From positions 1-35,924 of the forward strand of contig JAJDBA010000309.1 in assembly GCA_029261675.1 (NCBI GenBank): a stretch of DNA of 35,924 bases, read 5' to 3'. The DNA comes from Nitrospinaceae bacterium (GTDB lineage: Bacteria; Nitrospinota; Nitrospinia; Nitrospinales; VA-1). A program made the position numbers and the translations under genes. How positions within the stretch are numbered: the first letter of the stretch is position 1; every line of letters starts with the position of its first letter. Below are positions 8,834 to 17,352 of this stretch, piece after piece. The notes below the pieces were generated by a model. The model was not told the origin of the DNA, did not search any database, and worked only from the letters and a program-made list of their open reading frames with translations.

Positions 8834-11398
8834 ATGGATTTTTCGTTAATCATAATTGTCTTGGTGGTTGTCGGTATCGGACTACGATTTGTCCTTTTCA
8901 GTTCTGATAAGGGCAGCTCACGTCAGAACAGAGAAAACCCTTCCTCAAGCTCGTCTACAAGTAAAGATGCTGTAGTTTCCTCTCCCAATTCCGGAAACTC
9001 TACTTCATCAAGCGGGGGATCTAGTCTGCTAAATCAATTATCCATGATTAACTCCAAGAAATTCCCCGCTTTATCAACAAAGCAATTACCGCAAAAGCTC
9101 GAAGCATTTTTTGGAAGGAAAGACATAATTCACGAAGTGAGCGGTAAAAATTGGGGAAGCGGTGGCCCAATATGTCTCTATGGTAAAAAAGCAGCGGGAA
9201 AAACAACTCTAGCATTAGTATTGGCTCATCAACTGGCTCCCAAGTATGCTGATGCTCAATTCTATATAGACCTAAAAGGGGAGGGGGATAAACCCTTATC
9301 TGTTGGCCAGGCAATGGGTTATGTGTTGCGCGCATTCAATCCGCACGAGCCTATACCTTCTGACCCGTTTGAGCTTTCTGAGCAATATGGTGCATCATTT
9401 CGAGGTAAAAGAATTCTGATTGTTCTCGAGAATGTGAAAAAACTTAGTCAGATAAAACAACTGATGCCATCGAAGGCCGGAATAATGATTACAACCTCGG
9501 AAGGTAAAATTGCACCTCCGGGTTCATTCTCAAGACAGGTGAAAGCTTTACATCCTGATGAAGGAGAATTGTTATTGTTTTATTTTGCTCCAAGTGCAAA
9601 ACAGGATGCAGGCGATATTTCTGAACTGTGTGGTCATTCACCGCTTGCGATCTCCATTGCAGGATCATTTCTCAAAGAATACCCAGACTATCCATTAGCC
9701 AATTTATTAAATCAACTTCGTGAAGAACGAAAGCTAATGAAGCCAGAGGGTGACGAATATCTGAAAGAAGAGAAAAAAGAAATTGAAATTATTGATCGCG
9801 ATGTACAGGCAATTTTCAATATCGTTAATAAGGAGTTGAAAAAAGAAACAGCGACCGTTCTTCGTAAGTTGGCCCTGTTTGCTGATTCTTTTGATGAAAA
9901 AGCAGAAGAGAATATTTGTGGGGATAGGGCTAACGAACATCTAAAAAGACTAGTCGCTTTGAAACTCATAGAATATGATCCGCTCAATCAAAGGTATTTT
10001 TTCCATGAAGTTATTCGTCAACTGGTTTCTAAAGAAGTAAGGCCTTCAGAGAAAATTCTGACTCACAGAAATCTGGCTCTTTATTATTATGAGGTGCTGG
10101 CAGAAGCCAATGAGCTTTATGGACAAGATGATGAAGCATCAGAAAGTGCTTTGAATATGTTTGATCTGAATTGGTTCAATATTCAGGCGGGGCATTCTTG
10201 GTCTGCTAACAAAAGCACGGAAGATGCAAATATCGCAAAACTCTGCGGTGACTACTGCACTCAGGCCCGGGTTTTGATGCCAATGCGCCACCCTCCGGAA
10301 GACTGTATTAAATGGAATGAGTCCGCTTTAACAGCATCGCGCGAATCTGAAAATATTGAGTCGGAAAAAAATAATCTACTCACACTGGGTATGCAGTTAT
10401 GTAGCTTAGGTTATTTTGAAAGAGCTGCCGAATATTTGGAAGATGCTCAAAGGCTTGCCAATCAGTTAAGCCACGTAAAAGATGAAAAAGATGCTTTGGA
10501 TTTATTAGGGCAAGCCTGCCTTGAGTTAGGAGACTATGAGAGAGCCAGTGAATGTTTTGAAAGAGTATTAGAGTTTGTAAAGCTCGAAGGCAATAAGAAA
10601 AAAGAAATGGAAGCGCTGGATTTCCTTGGTCAGGCCTATTACAAATCTAACGAGTTGGAGGAGGCAGAATCCAATTTTAAAAAATCACTGGAAATTGCGC
10701 AAAAGACGGATAGCAAGCCACAAGAGGCTAAAAACTTTGAAGATCTTGGTCTTGTCAGCACTAAAATGAAAAAATTCACCACGGCAATTTCTCAATTTAA
10801 GCAAGCCAAAACCGTGGCCCGGCAATGTAAAGACCAGACACGAGAGATGGGAGTATTACAGGGTATGGCCAATGCCCATATCAAAATGGGCAAACCCAAA
10901 AAAGGAATTGAAAATCTGGAGGCAGCTATCACTCTAGCAAAAAAAATGGGCAGTAAGAGAGATCAGGGAATAATATTAAAAAAACTGGGTGACTTTTATC
11001 AACAACTCAAGGAATTTGAAAAGGCTGCAGAGTTCTATGAAAAAGGCTGGCCCAAGATTCGTAAGGGTACAAATTTCAAATTTGAATATAACTTACTCAA
11101 TAGCTTGGGTGAAACATATTTAGAGCTGAATAATGATGAAAAGGCTTTGATATGCTTTCGCCACGCTAAATCCATTGGCAGGAAAAATGGTGAGCAATAT
11201 CTAGAGGCGAAATCTCTTTGGAATATGTCGCTGATATATCAAAAATCTGGCCCTCCAGAAGAAGCGATGAACTTTGCAGATATGGCAAGTCAAGCATGCC
11301 CGGAAAACCCAACAGACGAAGCTAAAAAGTTGGAAAAAGAGATTAAAGAATGGGTATTGAAAAAAGTCGAAGAAGATATTAAAGGCAGCGGATTGTAA
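8834..11398 (+). CDS. membrane-anchored STAND-type NTPase with C-terminal TPR array
   Basis: No specific family name is claimed. The 854-residue layout is: one N-terminal membrane helix (residues 4-22); a Ser-rich low-complexity linker (about 30-64); an NB-ARC/AP-ATPase-like module with FFGRKDI (92-98), Walker A GKKAAGKTT (117-125), a Walker B-like ILIVLEN (194-200), ITTSEG (219-224) and a GLPLAL-like CGHSPLAISIAG (266-277); a winged-helix-like region ending in FFHEVIRQLV (near 390); and then many 40-residue TPRs (about 450-840). The Walker B Asp pair reads LEN, the usual sensor Arg after TT(S) is missing and the MHD Asp is Glu, so ATP hydrolysis may be slow or altered. STAND proteins act as signal-triggered scaffolds in regulation or defence; the ligand here is unknown. 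It is divergent from the pyr operon and converges on the ferredoxin gene with one base between. Confidence 0.85.
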   Translation: MDFSLIIIVLVVVGIGLRFVLFSSDKGSSRQNRENPSSSSSTSKDAVVSSPNSGNSTSSSGGSSLLNQLSMINSKKFPALSTKQLPQKLEAFFGRKDIIHEVSGKNWGSGGPICLYGKKAAGKTTLALVLAHQLAPKYADAQFYIDLKGEGDKPLSVGQAMGYVLRAFNPHEPIPSDPFELSEQYGASFRGKRILIVLENVKKLSQIKQLMPSKAGIMITTSEGKIAPPGSFSRQVKALHPDEGELLLFYFAPSAKQDAGDISELCGHSPLAISIAGSFLKEYPDYPLANLLNQLREERKLMKPEGDEYLKEEKKEIEIIDRDVQAIFNIVNKELKKETATVLRKLALFADSFDEKAEENICGDRANEHLKRLVALKLIEYDPLNQRYFFHEVIRQLVSKEVRPSEKILTHRNLALYYYEVLAEANELYGQDDEASESALNMFDLNWFNIQAGHSWSANKSTEDANIAKLCGDYCTQARVLMPMRHPPEDCIKWNESALTASRESENIESEKNNLLTLGMQLCSLGYFERAAEYLEDAQRLANQLSHVKDEKDALDLLGQACLELGDYERASECFERVLEFVKLEGNKKKEMEALDFLGQAYYKSNELEEAESNFKKSLEIAQKTDSKPQEAKNFEDLGLVSTKMKKFTTAISQFKQAKTVARQCKDQTREMGVLQGMANAHIKMGKPKKGIENLEAAITLAKKMGSKRDQGIILKKLGDFYQQLKEFEKAAEFYEKGWPKIRKGTNFKFEYNLLNSLGETYLELNNDEKALICFRHAKSIGRKNGEQYLEAKSLWNMSLIYQKSGPPEEAMNFADMASQACPENPTDEAKKLEKEIKEWVLKKVEEDIKGSGL

Positions 11399-11399
11399 C

Positions 11400-11693
11400 C
11401 TACCCTTTAACCTTTTTCCATTTTAGGGTCACATCGCCTTTCCGTATCTTTACTTGACAACCTAGCCGCATGCCATCCTCAAGGTCTTCTTCCAATAAAT
11501 AATCCTTTTCCTCTTCTGTGATTCTCGAAAGGTTTTCTCGACCTTTAACTACAGTGACTTCACACACTCCACAGGTTCCCTCTGTGCAACCAAAAGAAAG
11601 TGAAACATCAACTTCATCGCAAAACTCCATGAGTGGGGTGCCATCTTCCACCTCATGCGTAACATTGTCTGTCTTGAAAAATACCTTGGCCAC
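11400..11693 (-). CDS. 2Fe-2S plant-type ferredoxin
   Basis: A small 97-residue electron carrier. Cluster ligands C36, C41, C44 (FGCTEGTCGVC) and C79 (LGCQ) give the C-x4-C-x2-C...C pattern of plant-type [2Fe-2S] ferredoxins; C25 is extra. The protein is acidic overall, usual for the family. The start is GTG with GGGAG seven bases upstream. It lies 41 bases downstream of the dnaJ-like gene on the same strand, so it is probably co-transcribed. Its redox partner cannot be told from the window. Confidence 0.9.
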   Translation of the reverse strand: MAKVFFKTDNVTHEVEDGTPLMEFCDEVDVSLSFGCTEGTCGVCEVTVVKGRENLSRITEEEKDYLLEEDLEDGMRLGCQVKIRKGDVTLKWKKVKG

Positions 11694-11734
11694 GCTAAAC
11701 TCCCTTTAAAACTGGCTGATTGTGAATCCTTAGA

Positions 11735-12625
11735 TCAAATGCCAGTATCTTTTAAAAATTGGATGTGCTTTATTTGTTCTTCAGTTAAATTTTTTGGTAT
11801 TTCAATTTTCACATTTACAAGTTGATCGCCCTGAACACCTGATGAAGATTTAATACCCACTTCTTTTCTTCGTAATTTTGAGTTGCTCTGTATCCCAGGA
11901 GGAATCTTAACACTTTTTATTCCGTTTAATGTTTGCACTTCAATAGTCGTGCCTAGTAGTGCATCCGTCAATTTAATTTCAGAGTCAATCATAACATTTT
12001 GGCCATCCCGTCTGAAAAGAGGGTGGGGGAGGACTCGAATTTTCAGGTGCAAGTCCCCCTGGTTTTTACCGTCTGGACTCAAATGACCTTTTCCTTGCAA
12101 CCTGAGTATTTTTCCATTTGTGACCCCTGAAGGGATTTTAATACTTGTCTCCTCTACAACGCCATTTCTTGAAATGGCAATATTTCTTTGTGCTCCCAGG
12201 GCTGCTTCTTCAAAACCAATGGAAAGTTCTTTTATTAGAGTAGGAGGCTTTACACTTTGTGGATTTGGACGTTGAAAAGGATTTCCTCCACCGGGAAAAC
12301 CACCTCTCCCTTGATGAGGGTTACCTGCATTCGAACCAAAGCCAAACCCACGAAGAATATCATTCACGTCAAAGTCTCGAAAAATATCTTCTTGTGAAAA
12401 TTTTTGATGAAATCCTTCTGATCCAAACTGATCATATTCTCGACGTTTTTTCTTATCGCTGAGAACCGCATAGGCTTCACTTATATCTTTAAATTTGCTT
12501 TCCGCTTTGGCATCACCCTCATTGCGATCGGGATGATATTTCATAGCCTGCTTGCGATAAGCCTTTTTAATCTCATCATCGGAAGAGCCCTTTTGAATTC
12601 CAAGAACCGAGTAGTAGTCTGTCAT
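11735..12625 (-). CDS. DnaJ-class co-chaperone, CbpA type (no zinc finger)
   Basis: Stimulates DnaK ATPase through its J-domain (residues 4-68, HPD at 31-33). A Gly/Phe-rich linker follows ([20 protein letters not shown]), then two C-terminal substrate-binding beta-domains ([30 protein letters not shown]). The Cys-rich zinc repeats of true DnaJ are absent, so at 296 residues it matches CbpA/class B J-proteins. It starts at ATG opposite the divergent lipoprotein gene. A minus-strand promoter is listed separately. No dnaK or grpE is in view. Confidence 0.92.
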   Translation of the reverse strand: MTDYYSVLGIQKGSSDDEIKKAYRKQAMKYHPDRNEGDAKAESKFKDISEAYAVLSDKKKRREYDQFGSEGFHQKFSQEDIFRDFDVNDILRGFGFGSNAGNPHQGRGGFPGGGNPFQRPNPQSVKPPTLIKELSIGFEEAALGAQRNIAISRNGVVEETSIKIPSGVTNGKILRLQGKGHLSPDGKNQGDLHLKIRVLPHPLFRRDGQNVMIDSEIKLTDALLGTTIEVQTLNGIKSVKIPPGIQSNSKLRRKEVGIKSSSGVQGDQLVNVKIEIPKNLTEEQIKHIQFLKDTGI

Positions 12626-12685
12626 TTTCGTAAAGAGTTGAATTTTAAGGAGATTTTGTCTAAACTTAATCTGATTTAATTATAA

Positions 12686-12713
12686 ATTATACAACCTTGT
12701 AGAGCTATGAAAA
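12686..12713 (-). promoter_or_regulatory. candidate promoter for dnaJ-like/ferredoxin unit
   Basis: The minus strand has TTTTCA (12708-12713), a 16-base spacer and a perfect TATAAT (12686-12691), about 60 bases upstream of the dnaJ-like ATG. The -35 matches four of six consensus bases. Confidence 0.45.
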
Positions 12714-13534
12714 GTATTTTTCGAGCAATTAGTATTTTATTTTTCTTCATGTTTTTGACCGCTTGTGGCGGGTACCTTCCTTCGGCTCCCAGTAATTGGT
12801 CGGCGAACCCTACTGAAATGCATGCATGGGACCCTCCTGATGCAGAAACCCTAGCTAAAAGAAGAGAGAATCAAGAACATCTGGATAAACTAACAAGTGA
12901 AATCGAAAGACTGTTCATAAATCATGCCTCCCTAGATCAACAGGGAGCAACCATGGATGATTTAACTCGCAAAACGGATGCGAAGATCCGCAGATCTGAA
13001 AAGGAATTTACAGACCAGATTGGGAAAGAAATCGACCGTAGTAAAAAAATGCAATCCGATGTAAAGGAAACGCAGACAAAACTCAAACAAGCAGAGGAAA
13101 GGCTAAAAGAACGAGCTAAAATTATACCTCCTGTTATTTTCTCCAGTGCAAATTATAATGCGGCTATGAAAGCTTTCAGTCAAGGGCAATACCAAATAAG
13201 CCTTAGACTTTTTAATAAACTAATTAAACAAAACCCTCCCAAGTTTCTAGAAGATAATATCCACTTCGGTTTAGGCTCTTCTTATTTTAGGTTAAAAAAG
13301 TATTCTCAAGCACAGAAACATTTTCAAAAAATACTTGATGACTTTCAAATGGGAGACAAACGATTCAACTCTTATGTAATGCTCGGAGTTATTCATAACC
13401 TTCAGGGTGAAAAGAGCCGAGCTCTCTACTTGCTTGATGAGGCGCTCAGTAACAATCCTCCAGAGAGGATGAAGCCATTGATCACTCGATTAATCAGAAA
13501 TATAAATGAGGAGCCTGCTCATGCCGCTAATTAA
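12707..13534 (+). CDS. TPR lipoprotein, YbgF/CpoB-like architecture
   Basis: A 275-residue exported lipoprotein. The signal peptide ends in lipobox LTAC (lipid-modified Cys20), and the mature start GGYLPSAPSN is consistent with outer-membrane retention. Residues 40-130 are a charged, probably coiled-coil segment. Residues 150-265 hold TPR-like repeats (AMKAFSQGQYQISLRLFNKL; GLGSSYFRLKKYSQAQKHF). Coiled coil followed by TPR recalls YbgF/CpoB, which links peptidoglycan synthesis to the Tol-Pal system, but no tol or pal gene is adjacent. It overlaps the next gene by 14 bases. The lipoprotein call is firm; the role is inferred. Confidence 0.85.
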   Translation: MKSIFRAISILFFFMFLTACGGYLPSAPSNWSANPTEMHAWDPPDAETLAKRRENQEHLDKLTSEIERLFINHASLDQQGATMDDLTRKTDAKIRRSEKEFTDQIGKEIDRSKKMQSDVKETQTKLKQAEERLKERAKIIPPVIFSSANYNAAMKAFSQGQYQISLRLFNKLIKQNPPKFLEDNIHFGLGSSYFRLKKYSQAQKHFQKILDDFQMGDKRFNSYVMLGVIHNLQGEKSRALYLLDEALSNNPPERMKPLITRLIRNINEEPAHAAN

Positions 13535-14177
13535 TGAGTTGGCTCCCGACTTAGAAGTCACAGAATGGGTTCAAGGTGAGCCTTCAAATATTAGTCAGCA
13601 AAGGGGAAAAATAATAATCGTGAAAGTATTTCAGGTGAATTGCCCTGGATGCTTTAGCGCAGGGTTTCCAGAAATCCTTGATGCGCTGCAAAATTTCAGT
13701 GATAAACCTGTCATTTTCTGGGGATTGGCTACCGCCTTTGAAGACTTTGAGTTAAATAATATTGAAAATTTAAAGAAACTTATAAGTCATGGTGAAGTGG
13801 TAGGTGAAACTTTGTATAGATTGGGAAGCCAGGGGATGCTCGAAAATAATCGGCTATCTTACACAATCCCTTTTCCCGTAGCATGGGACAATATTATTCC
13901 AGCAGATCCATCAAATGCATCTGTCGATGCTACAAAAATGATTGAAAGGGATTTTCCAGAATTTGCAAAACTACCTGAGTCAAGTCAAAGAAAAATAAGA
14001 GAGCAGGTAATGGCTTATTACAAGAATAAAAAGTTCTCTGCGGCGACTTTCGAAAAGTATCAGATGAGAGGAACACCTTCAACCTTGATGATTGATCAAG
14101 CAGGAGTACTCCGTGGAAAGTGGTTTGGGTCGGGGTTTGGTCTTACGAAAGAGATTGAAAATCTTTTGGCCGAATAA
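13521..14177 (+). CDS. thioredoxin-fold (TlpA/redoxin-like) protein with CPGC active site
   Basis: 218 residues from the ATG at 13521, preferred over the ORF-track start at 13506 because GAGGAG lies seven bases before it and MPLINELAPDLE looks like a natural N-terminus. The redox motif VNCPGC puts the cysteines at 41 and 44. GTPSTLMIDQAG near residue 190 supplies the cis-Pro and the following strand of the fold. A long helical insertion of about 90 residues sits between the halves, much as in TlpA-like or extended redoxin proteins. There is no signal peptide, so it is presumably cytosolic, unlike most TlpA proteins. It overlaps the lipoprotein gene, giving translational coupling. The substrate is unknown. 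Confidence 0.82.
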   Translation: MPLINELAPDLEVTEWVQGEPSNISQQRGKIIIVKVFQVNCPGCFSAGFPEILDALQNFSDKPVIFWGLATAFEDFELNNIENLKKLISHGEVVGETLYRLGSQGMLENNRLSYTIPFPVAWDNIIPADPSNASVDATKMIERDFPEFAKLPESSQRKIREQVMAYYKNKKFSAATFEKYQMRGTPSTLMIDQAGVLRGKWFGSGFGLTKEIENLLAE

Positions 14178-14218
14178 ACCAAGTTCTAAAATAGCAAGTC
14201 TAAAACTTATCTAAAGGG

Positions 14219-14386
14219 CTATAGGGCAGGATCATTCGACTTAGCTTTGTCTATGGTTTCTTTTATGCGTAGTTTTCTTAATAATCGCATATTTTCTTCC
14301 CGGAGCTTGTTCTCAAACTCCTCAACATTGTTGTTCTTGTGGCTATCATCCAGCGAAGGCACACTTTTACCTTGCGCAGCTTCCAT
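14219..14386 (-). CDS. small 55-aa hypothetical protein, strongly expressed by sequence signals
   Basis: The ORF track begins at 14422, but the better start is the ATG at 14386, preceded by AAAAAGGAGG five bases away, the best Shine-Dalgarno seen in the window. The 55-residue product begins MEAAQGKSVPSLDDS and continues as a charged amphipathic helix (EEFENKLREENMRLLRKLRIKE). It has no membrane segment or cysteines. A near-consensus promoter lies just upstream (separate entry). No family is recognised. It could be a small structural or regulatory protein, or a protein-binding helix. It lies downstream of the DUF115 gene but has its own promoter. Confidence 0.7.
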   Translation of the reverse strand: MEAAQGKSVPSLDDSHKNNNVEEFENKLREENMRLLRKLRIKETIDKAKSNDPAL

Positions 14387-14421
14387 GCCCGCCTCCTTTT
14401 TAATTATTTTGCGATAAATCA

Positions 14422-14450
14422 ATAATAAACGAATTAACTGAATTTGTCAA
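14422..14450 (-). promoter_or_regulatory. strong sigma70-type promoter for the 55-aa gene
   Basis: The minus strand has a perfect -35 TTGACA (14445-14450), an exact 17-base spacer and -10 TATTAT (14422-14427, 5/6). The predicted start near 14415 leaves a leader of about 30 bases ending in a full Shine-Dalgarno. This is the strongest promoter by consensus in the window. Confidence 0.75.
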
Positions 14451-14604
14451 TTCTAAACTATTGAATTTTTGTGGATTAGTGATTTTCTTTCCTGAATAGG
14501 CTAAAAGAGAATTATGACCCTTCTTAGTATAATAAAAGTCAGTTTTGAAAAATTCAAAAGGTTTGATTGAGTGTGTCGCTCGGGCGTTATCGAGGTGGAG
14601 CAGA

Positions 14605-16488
14605 TTAAATTCCTTTGCTTCCCTTCGCAAATACTTCAAAGGCAGTTATATTGAATTCAACAGCTCCCTTCAAAACATCATAAAAATCCCGATCTCGTAG
14701 AAACTCTTCTTCTAATAGTTCTTTCCCCCCAGCCGAAGTCTTCTTGTTCATAATTGCAGTCGACCTTTGATTCCAACTCGAAAATCCAGAATAATCATAA
14801 CCCTGCAATAGCAATGTTGCGTCTTCATCTTTTAGAAGAAACTGAATTATTGACTTCATACTTTGAACAAACTCCCCCTTACTCTGGTTTGTGAGAGGTT
14901 CGTCTTTAAAAAACTGGTTTTCAAGTTTGTTTAAGAGATTGGAAACCTCGGCGAAAATGACAAGTTGTTTGTCAGCAGCTCTGATTACCTTATTAATGTC
15001 AGACAATTCCATTGGAATGGAATGGAGGGTAGTCTTTATTTTAGCCGAAATATTGACTGTGCAATATGAATTTATTGCTTCACGCAGGGATATATTATTT
15101 AACCCTTTTATTCCAATGCCGCCTTCTGTTGCATTAAAGGCTTTTGAACTTTCATCTATTGAATTAGAAAACATATTTGAATAGGTTTCCATAGATACTG
15201 TAGTGCTTGTTGTAATATCAAAAACATTCGGTCTCTCCAGTAGATTACTAGAATACAAATGGAACTTTTCCTGATCCAAATAATTCATGGTTTCATGCTG
15301 ATTCACTTTGTCTTCCCGTTGGAGATAGTAATAAGAATTCCTGCAGTGCAATCGCTTCTTTGAGAAGGAGAGATCCTGTCCAATGAATATAATTGGTTCA
15401 CACCCAATGAATTTGGCAAATTGGAATGCCGCATGGGCGACTGAAAATATTTTTTCCAGAGAACCCTTCTCCCCCATATGCCTCTGTAACCATTCGGCCA
15501 AACTGATGGAAGAGTTATAGGTAAGACGTTTACCTGGAAAAGTATCTGGAATTCTTGATGGGACGACAGGGTTATAAAGCAACCAGGAATCCTTCGAATT
15601 GTTTTGCAGATCAAAAAAGTTGAGCGTTGTCTCGTCAGGATCAATTGCAACTATAAAATCAGGAAAAATTTTATTTTCAACGAGGGGCTTCAAAGCTGTT
15701 GCTACCGAGATTAGAAGAAAGTTGTCTCTTTTTGTATTAAGGTACTGAATATTTTTGTCGAGAGACGGGCCTGCTGAACAAATAATTACAGGGATATTTG
15801 ATAAGCGATTCTTTAAACTTGTTATCCCTGTACTGGTAATGAGATTTGAAAAATTTTTAATGATATTTTTATAAAAGGTTTTAGATTTTGCTGATTGTGT
15901 CTTAAGGTCAATTGTTGAAGCTTGAAAAATTTCCTTTATTCCTGCTAGCAGCTCACTGGTCCTTTTTGAATTTACTTCTGATAACGCATTTTGTTGAACA
16001 AGTCGATATCCATTTAAGCTGAAATTTACTTTTTCATCCTCTAATGCTGCTATTACTTCTTCCCGTTGTTGGGAGAAAATAAATGTCAGGCCGGGGTGGG
16101 TTAGAAGTTGTTCTTGATCATTAGCCTCAAAAGCCAATCTGGCCAAGTGCATGTCATTTTCTATTACAACGATTTTTGAATGTTCAGATGTTGCTTTAAT
16201 GAGTTCAGTGATGTGGTAGCCCAACCCCATCCCTACTACAATGAAATTCGTGGCATCACTAGCGCCTAATGATCCGATAAAACGGTTTGCCTCACGAATT
16301 GGATCGTATTTGCTGAGCAGATGTTTTTTGCTCCCCTTGGCATTTAGATGGGAAAGAGTGGGATAGCCAGATTGGGATAAGGAAACTTCATATTCCAGCG
16401 ATGACTGTGTGCTGTTTATAATCTCATATGCCTTAGGGTGAAGGGATTTTAAAAGAGAGAGATTCTTGCTGAGAATATCCACAGTCAT
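14605..16488 (-). CDS. DUF115 / Maf (motility-associated factor)-like protein
   Basis: 627 residues. An N-terminal Rossmann-like part (VVGMGLGYHITEL, 84-96, then VIENDMHLARLAFE) is followed by the DUF115/MptE-like core (IICSAGPSLDKNIQYL near 235-250; FPDFIVAIDPDE; FIGQDLSFSKKRLHC). In other bacteria such Maf proteins are linked to transfer of pseudaminic/legionaminic-type sugars onto flagellin; other DUF115 members are 6-hydroxymethylpterin diphosphokinase-like. There are no flagellar genes here, so the acceptor is unknown and another sugar or phosphate transfer is possible. It lies 43 bases downstream of bioC on the same strand, probably transcribed with it, though a functional link to biotin is not expected. 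Confidence 0.8.
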   Translation of the reverse strand: MTVDILSKNLSLLKSLHPKAYEIINSTQSSLEYEVSLSQSGYPTLSHLNAKGSKKHLLSKYDPIREANRFIGSLGASDATNFIVVGMGLGYHITELIKATSEHSKIVVIENDMHLARLAFEANDQEQLLTHPGLTFIFSQQREEVIAALEDEKVNFSLNGYRLVQQNALSEVNSKRTSELLAGIKEIFQASTIDLKTQSAKSKTFYKNIIKNFSNLITSTGITSLKNRLSNIPVIICSAGPSLDKNIQYLNTKRDNFLLISVATALKPLVENKIFPDFIVAIDPDETTLNFFDLQNNSKDSWLLYNPVVPSRIPDTFPGKRLTYNSSISLAEWLQRHMGEKGSLEKIFSVAHAAFQFAKFIGCEPIIFIGQDLSFSKKRLHCRNSYYYLQREDKVNQHETMNYLDQEKFHLYSSNLLERPNVFDITTSTTVSMETYSNMFSNSIDESSKAFNATEGGIGIKGLNNISLREAINSYCTVNISAKIKTTLHSIPMELSDINKVIRAADKQLVIFAEVSNLLNKLENQFFKDEPLTNQSKGEFVQSMKSIIQFLLKDEDATLLLQGYDYSGFSSWNQRSTAIMNKKTSAGGKELLEEEFLRDRDFYDVLKGAVEFNITAFEVFAKGSKGI

Positions 16489-16531
16489 AGTTAGTGATAT
16501 TTACGTGTTAAAGATGAAGTATCATTTGAGA

Positions 16532-17293
16532 TTAAATGGAAATGGAAAAATAAAAAAGCTCCCAGGTTGCGTAGACTCCCTGTTCGGTGGCAAAGCGTTT
16601 ATCATAATCACGGATTAGTTTTCTTAATCCGCCGGCGTTAAAAATTCTAATTGGCGCGGCTCCAATTTGTTGCAGGTTTTTCATGAGATTCAGGGTGCTT
16701 GGAGAAAATATTTTTCTTTTTTCCACATCAATAGAATTTAGTGTATACCCAGAATTTTTTATAAAATTTTTCCACTGCTTTAGAGAGAAGAGTGTGATTG
16801 GACTGCTTAAATTGGCTGTCTCGCGAAACTCCACTAGAGTTTGAGGGCCAAAAGTACTGAAAAGTATAGTTCCTGTTTTATTTAATGAACTCTTTAAATG
16901 CGCTAAGGTCTCCATCGGATTCAAGAACCATTGAAAAACTGCATTAGCGCAAATCAGATCGGTCTTTTCAAGAGATACTTTTTCAGCATTTCCTACTATG
17001 AATTTAGTATTTGTTGGAATGCTTAAGCGTGATTTTAAAGTTTCAATCATCACAGGTGAAATATCATTTAACGTCAATTCATTGATAGGCATGGTTAGCA
17101 GATGTCTAGTAAAGACTCCTGTTCCGCAACCTAGTTCAAGAATATGGGAAGGGGACTTTTCTGGCAAATAGGAAGCTAATCTTTCTGCCATCGATTTCTG
17201 TAATAGGGCGTAACGATCGTAGGAGTGCGCGTATTTTGAGAAACTCGCAATTATATTTTTTTCTATGCCGGAATTTTTGGGATCCAATGTCAA
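16532..17293 (-). CDS. bioC: malonyl-ACP O-methyltransferase BioC
   Basis: Methylates the free carboxyl of malonyl-ACP with S-adenosylmethionine so that fatty-acid synthesis can build the pimeloyl chain of biotin. The 253-residue protein has the BioC N-terminus FSKYAHSYDRYALLQKSMA, SAM motif I LELGCGTGVFTRHLL (near residue 52), NDISPVMIE, and ANAVFQWF (motif II region). It also has the C-terminal family signature LMKNLQQIGAAP. The start is TTG with no clear ribosome site, and no better start is visible before the conserved N-terminus. It shares the strand with bioF and the BioH-like gene but is separated from them by the DUF429-kinase gene. Confidence 0.88.
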   Translation of the reverse strand: MTLDPKNSGIEKNIIASFSKYAHSYDRYALLQKSMAERLASYLPEKSPSHILELGCGTGVFTRHLLTMPINELTLNDISPVMIETLKSRLSIPTNTKFIVGNAEKVSLEKTDLICANAVFQWFLNPMETLAHLKSSLNKTGTILFSTFGPQTLVEFRETANLSSPITLFSLKQWKNFIKNSGYTLNSIDVEKRKIFSPSTLNLMKNLQQIGAAPIRIFNAGGLRKLIRDYDKRFATEQGVYATWELFYFSISI

Positions 17294-17352
17294 ATCAGGA
17301 TTAAAGTTAGTGGCAGTGAAAAAAACGGAATGGACTTATTGATTTTATACAA

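Noticed and set aside
14400-14639. 79-aa minus-strand ORF between the DUF115 gene and the 55-aa gene
   Set aside because: It starts at TTG without a ribosome site, overlaps the DUF115 3' end, and covers the strong promoter of the 55-aa gene; composition is noncoding-like.
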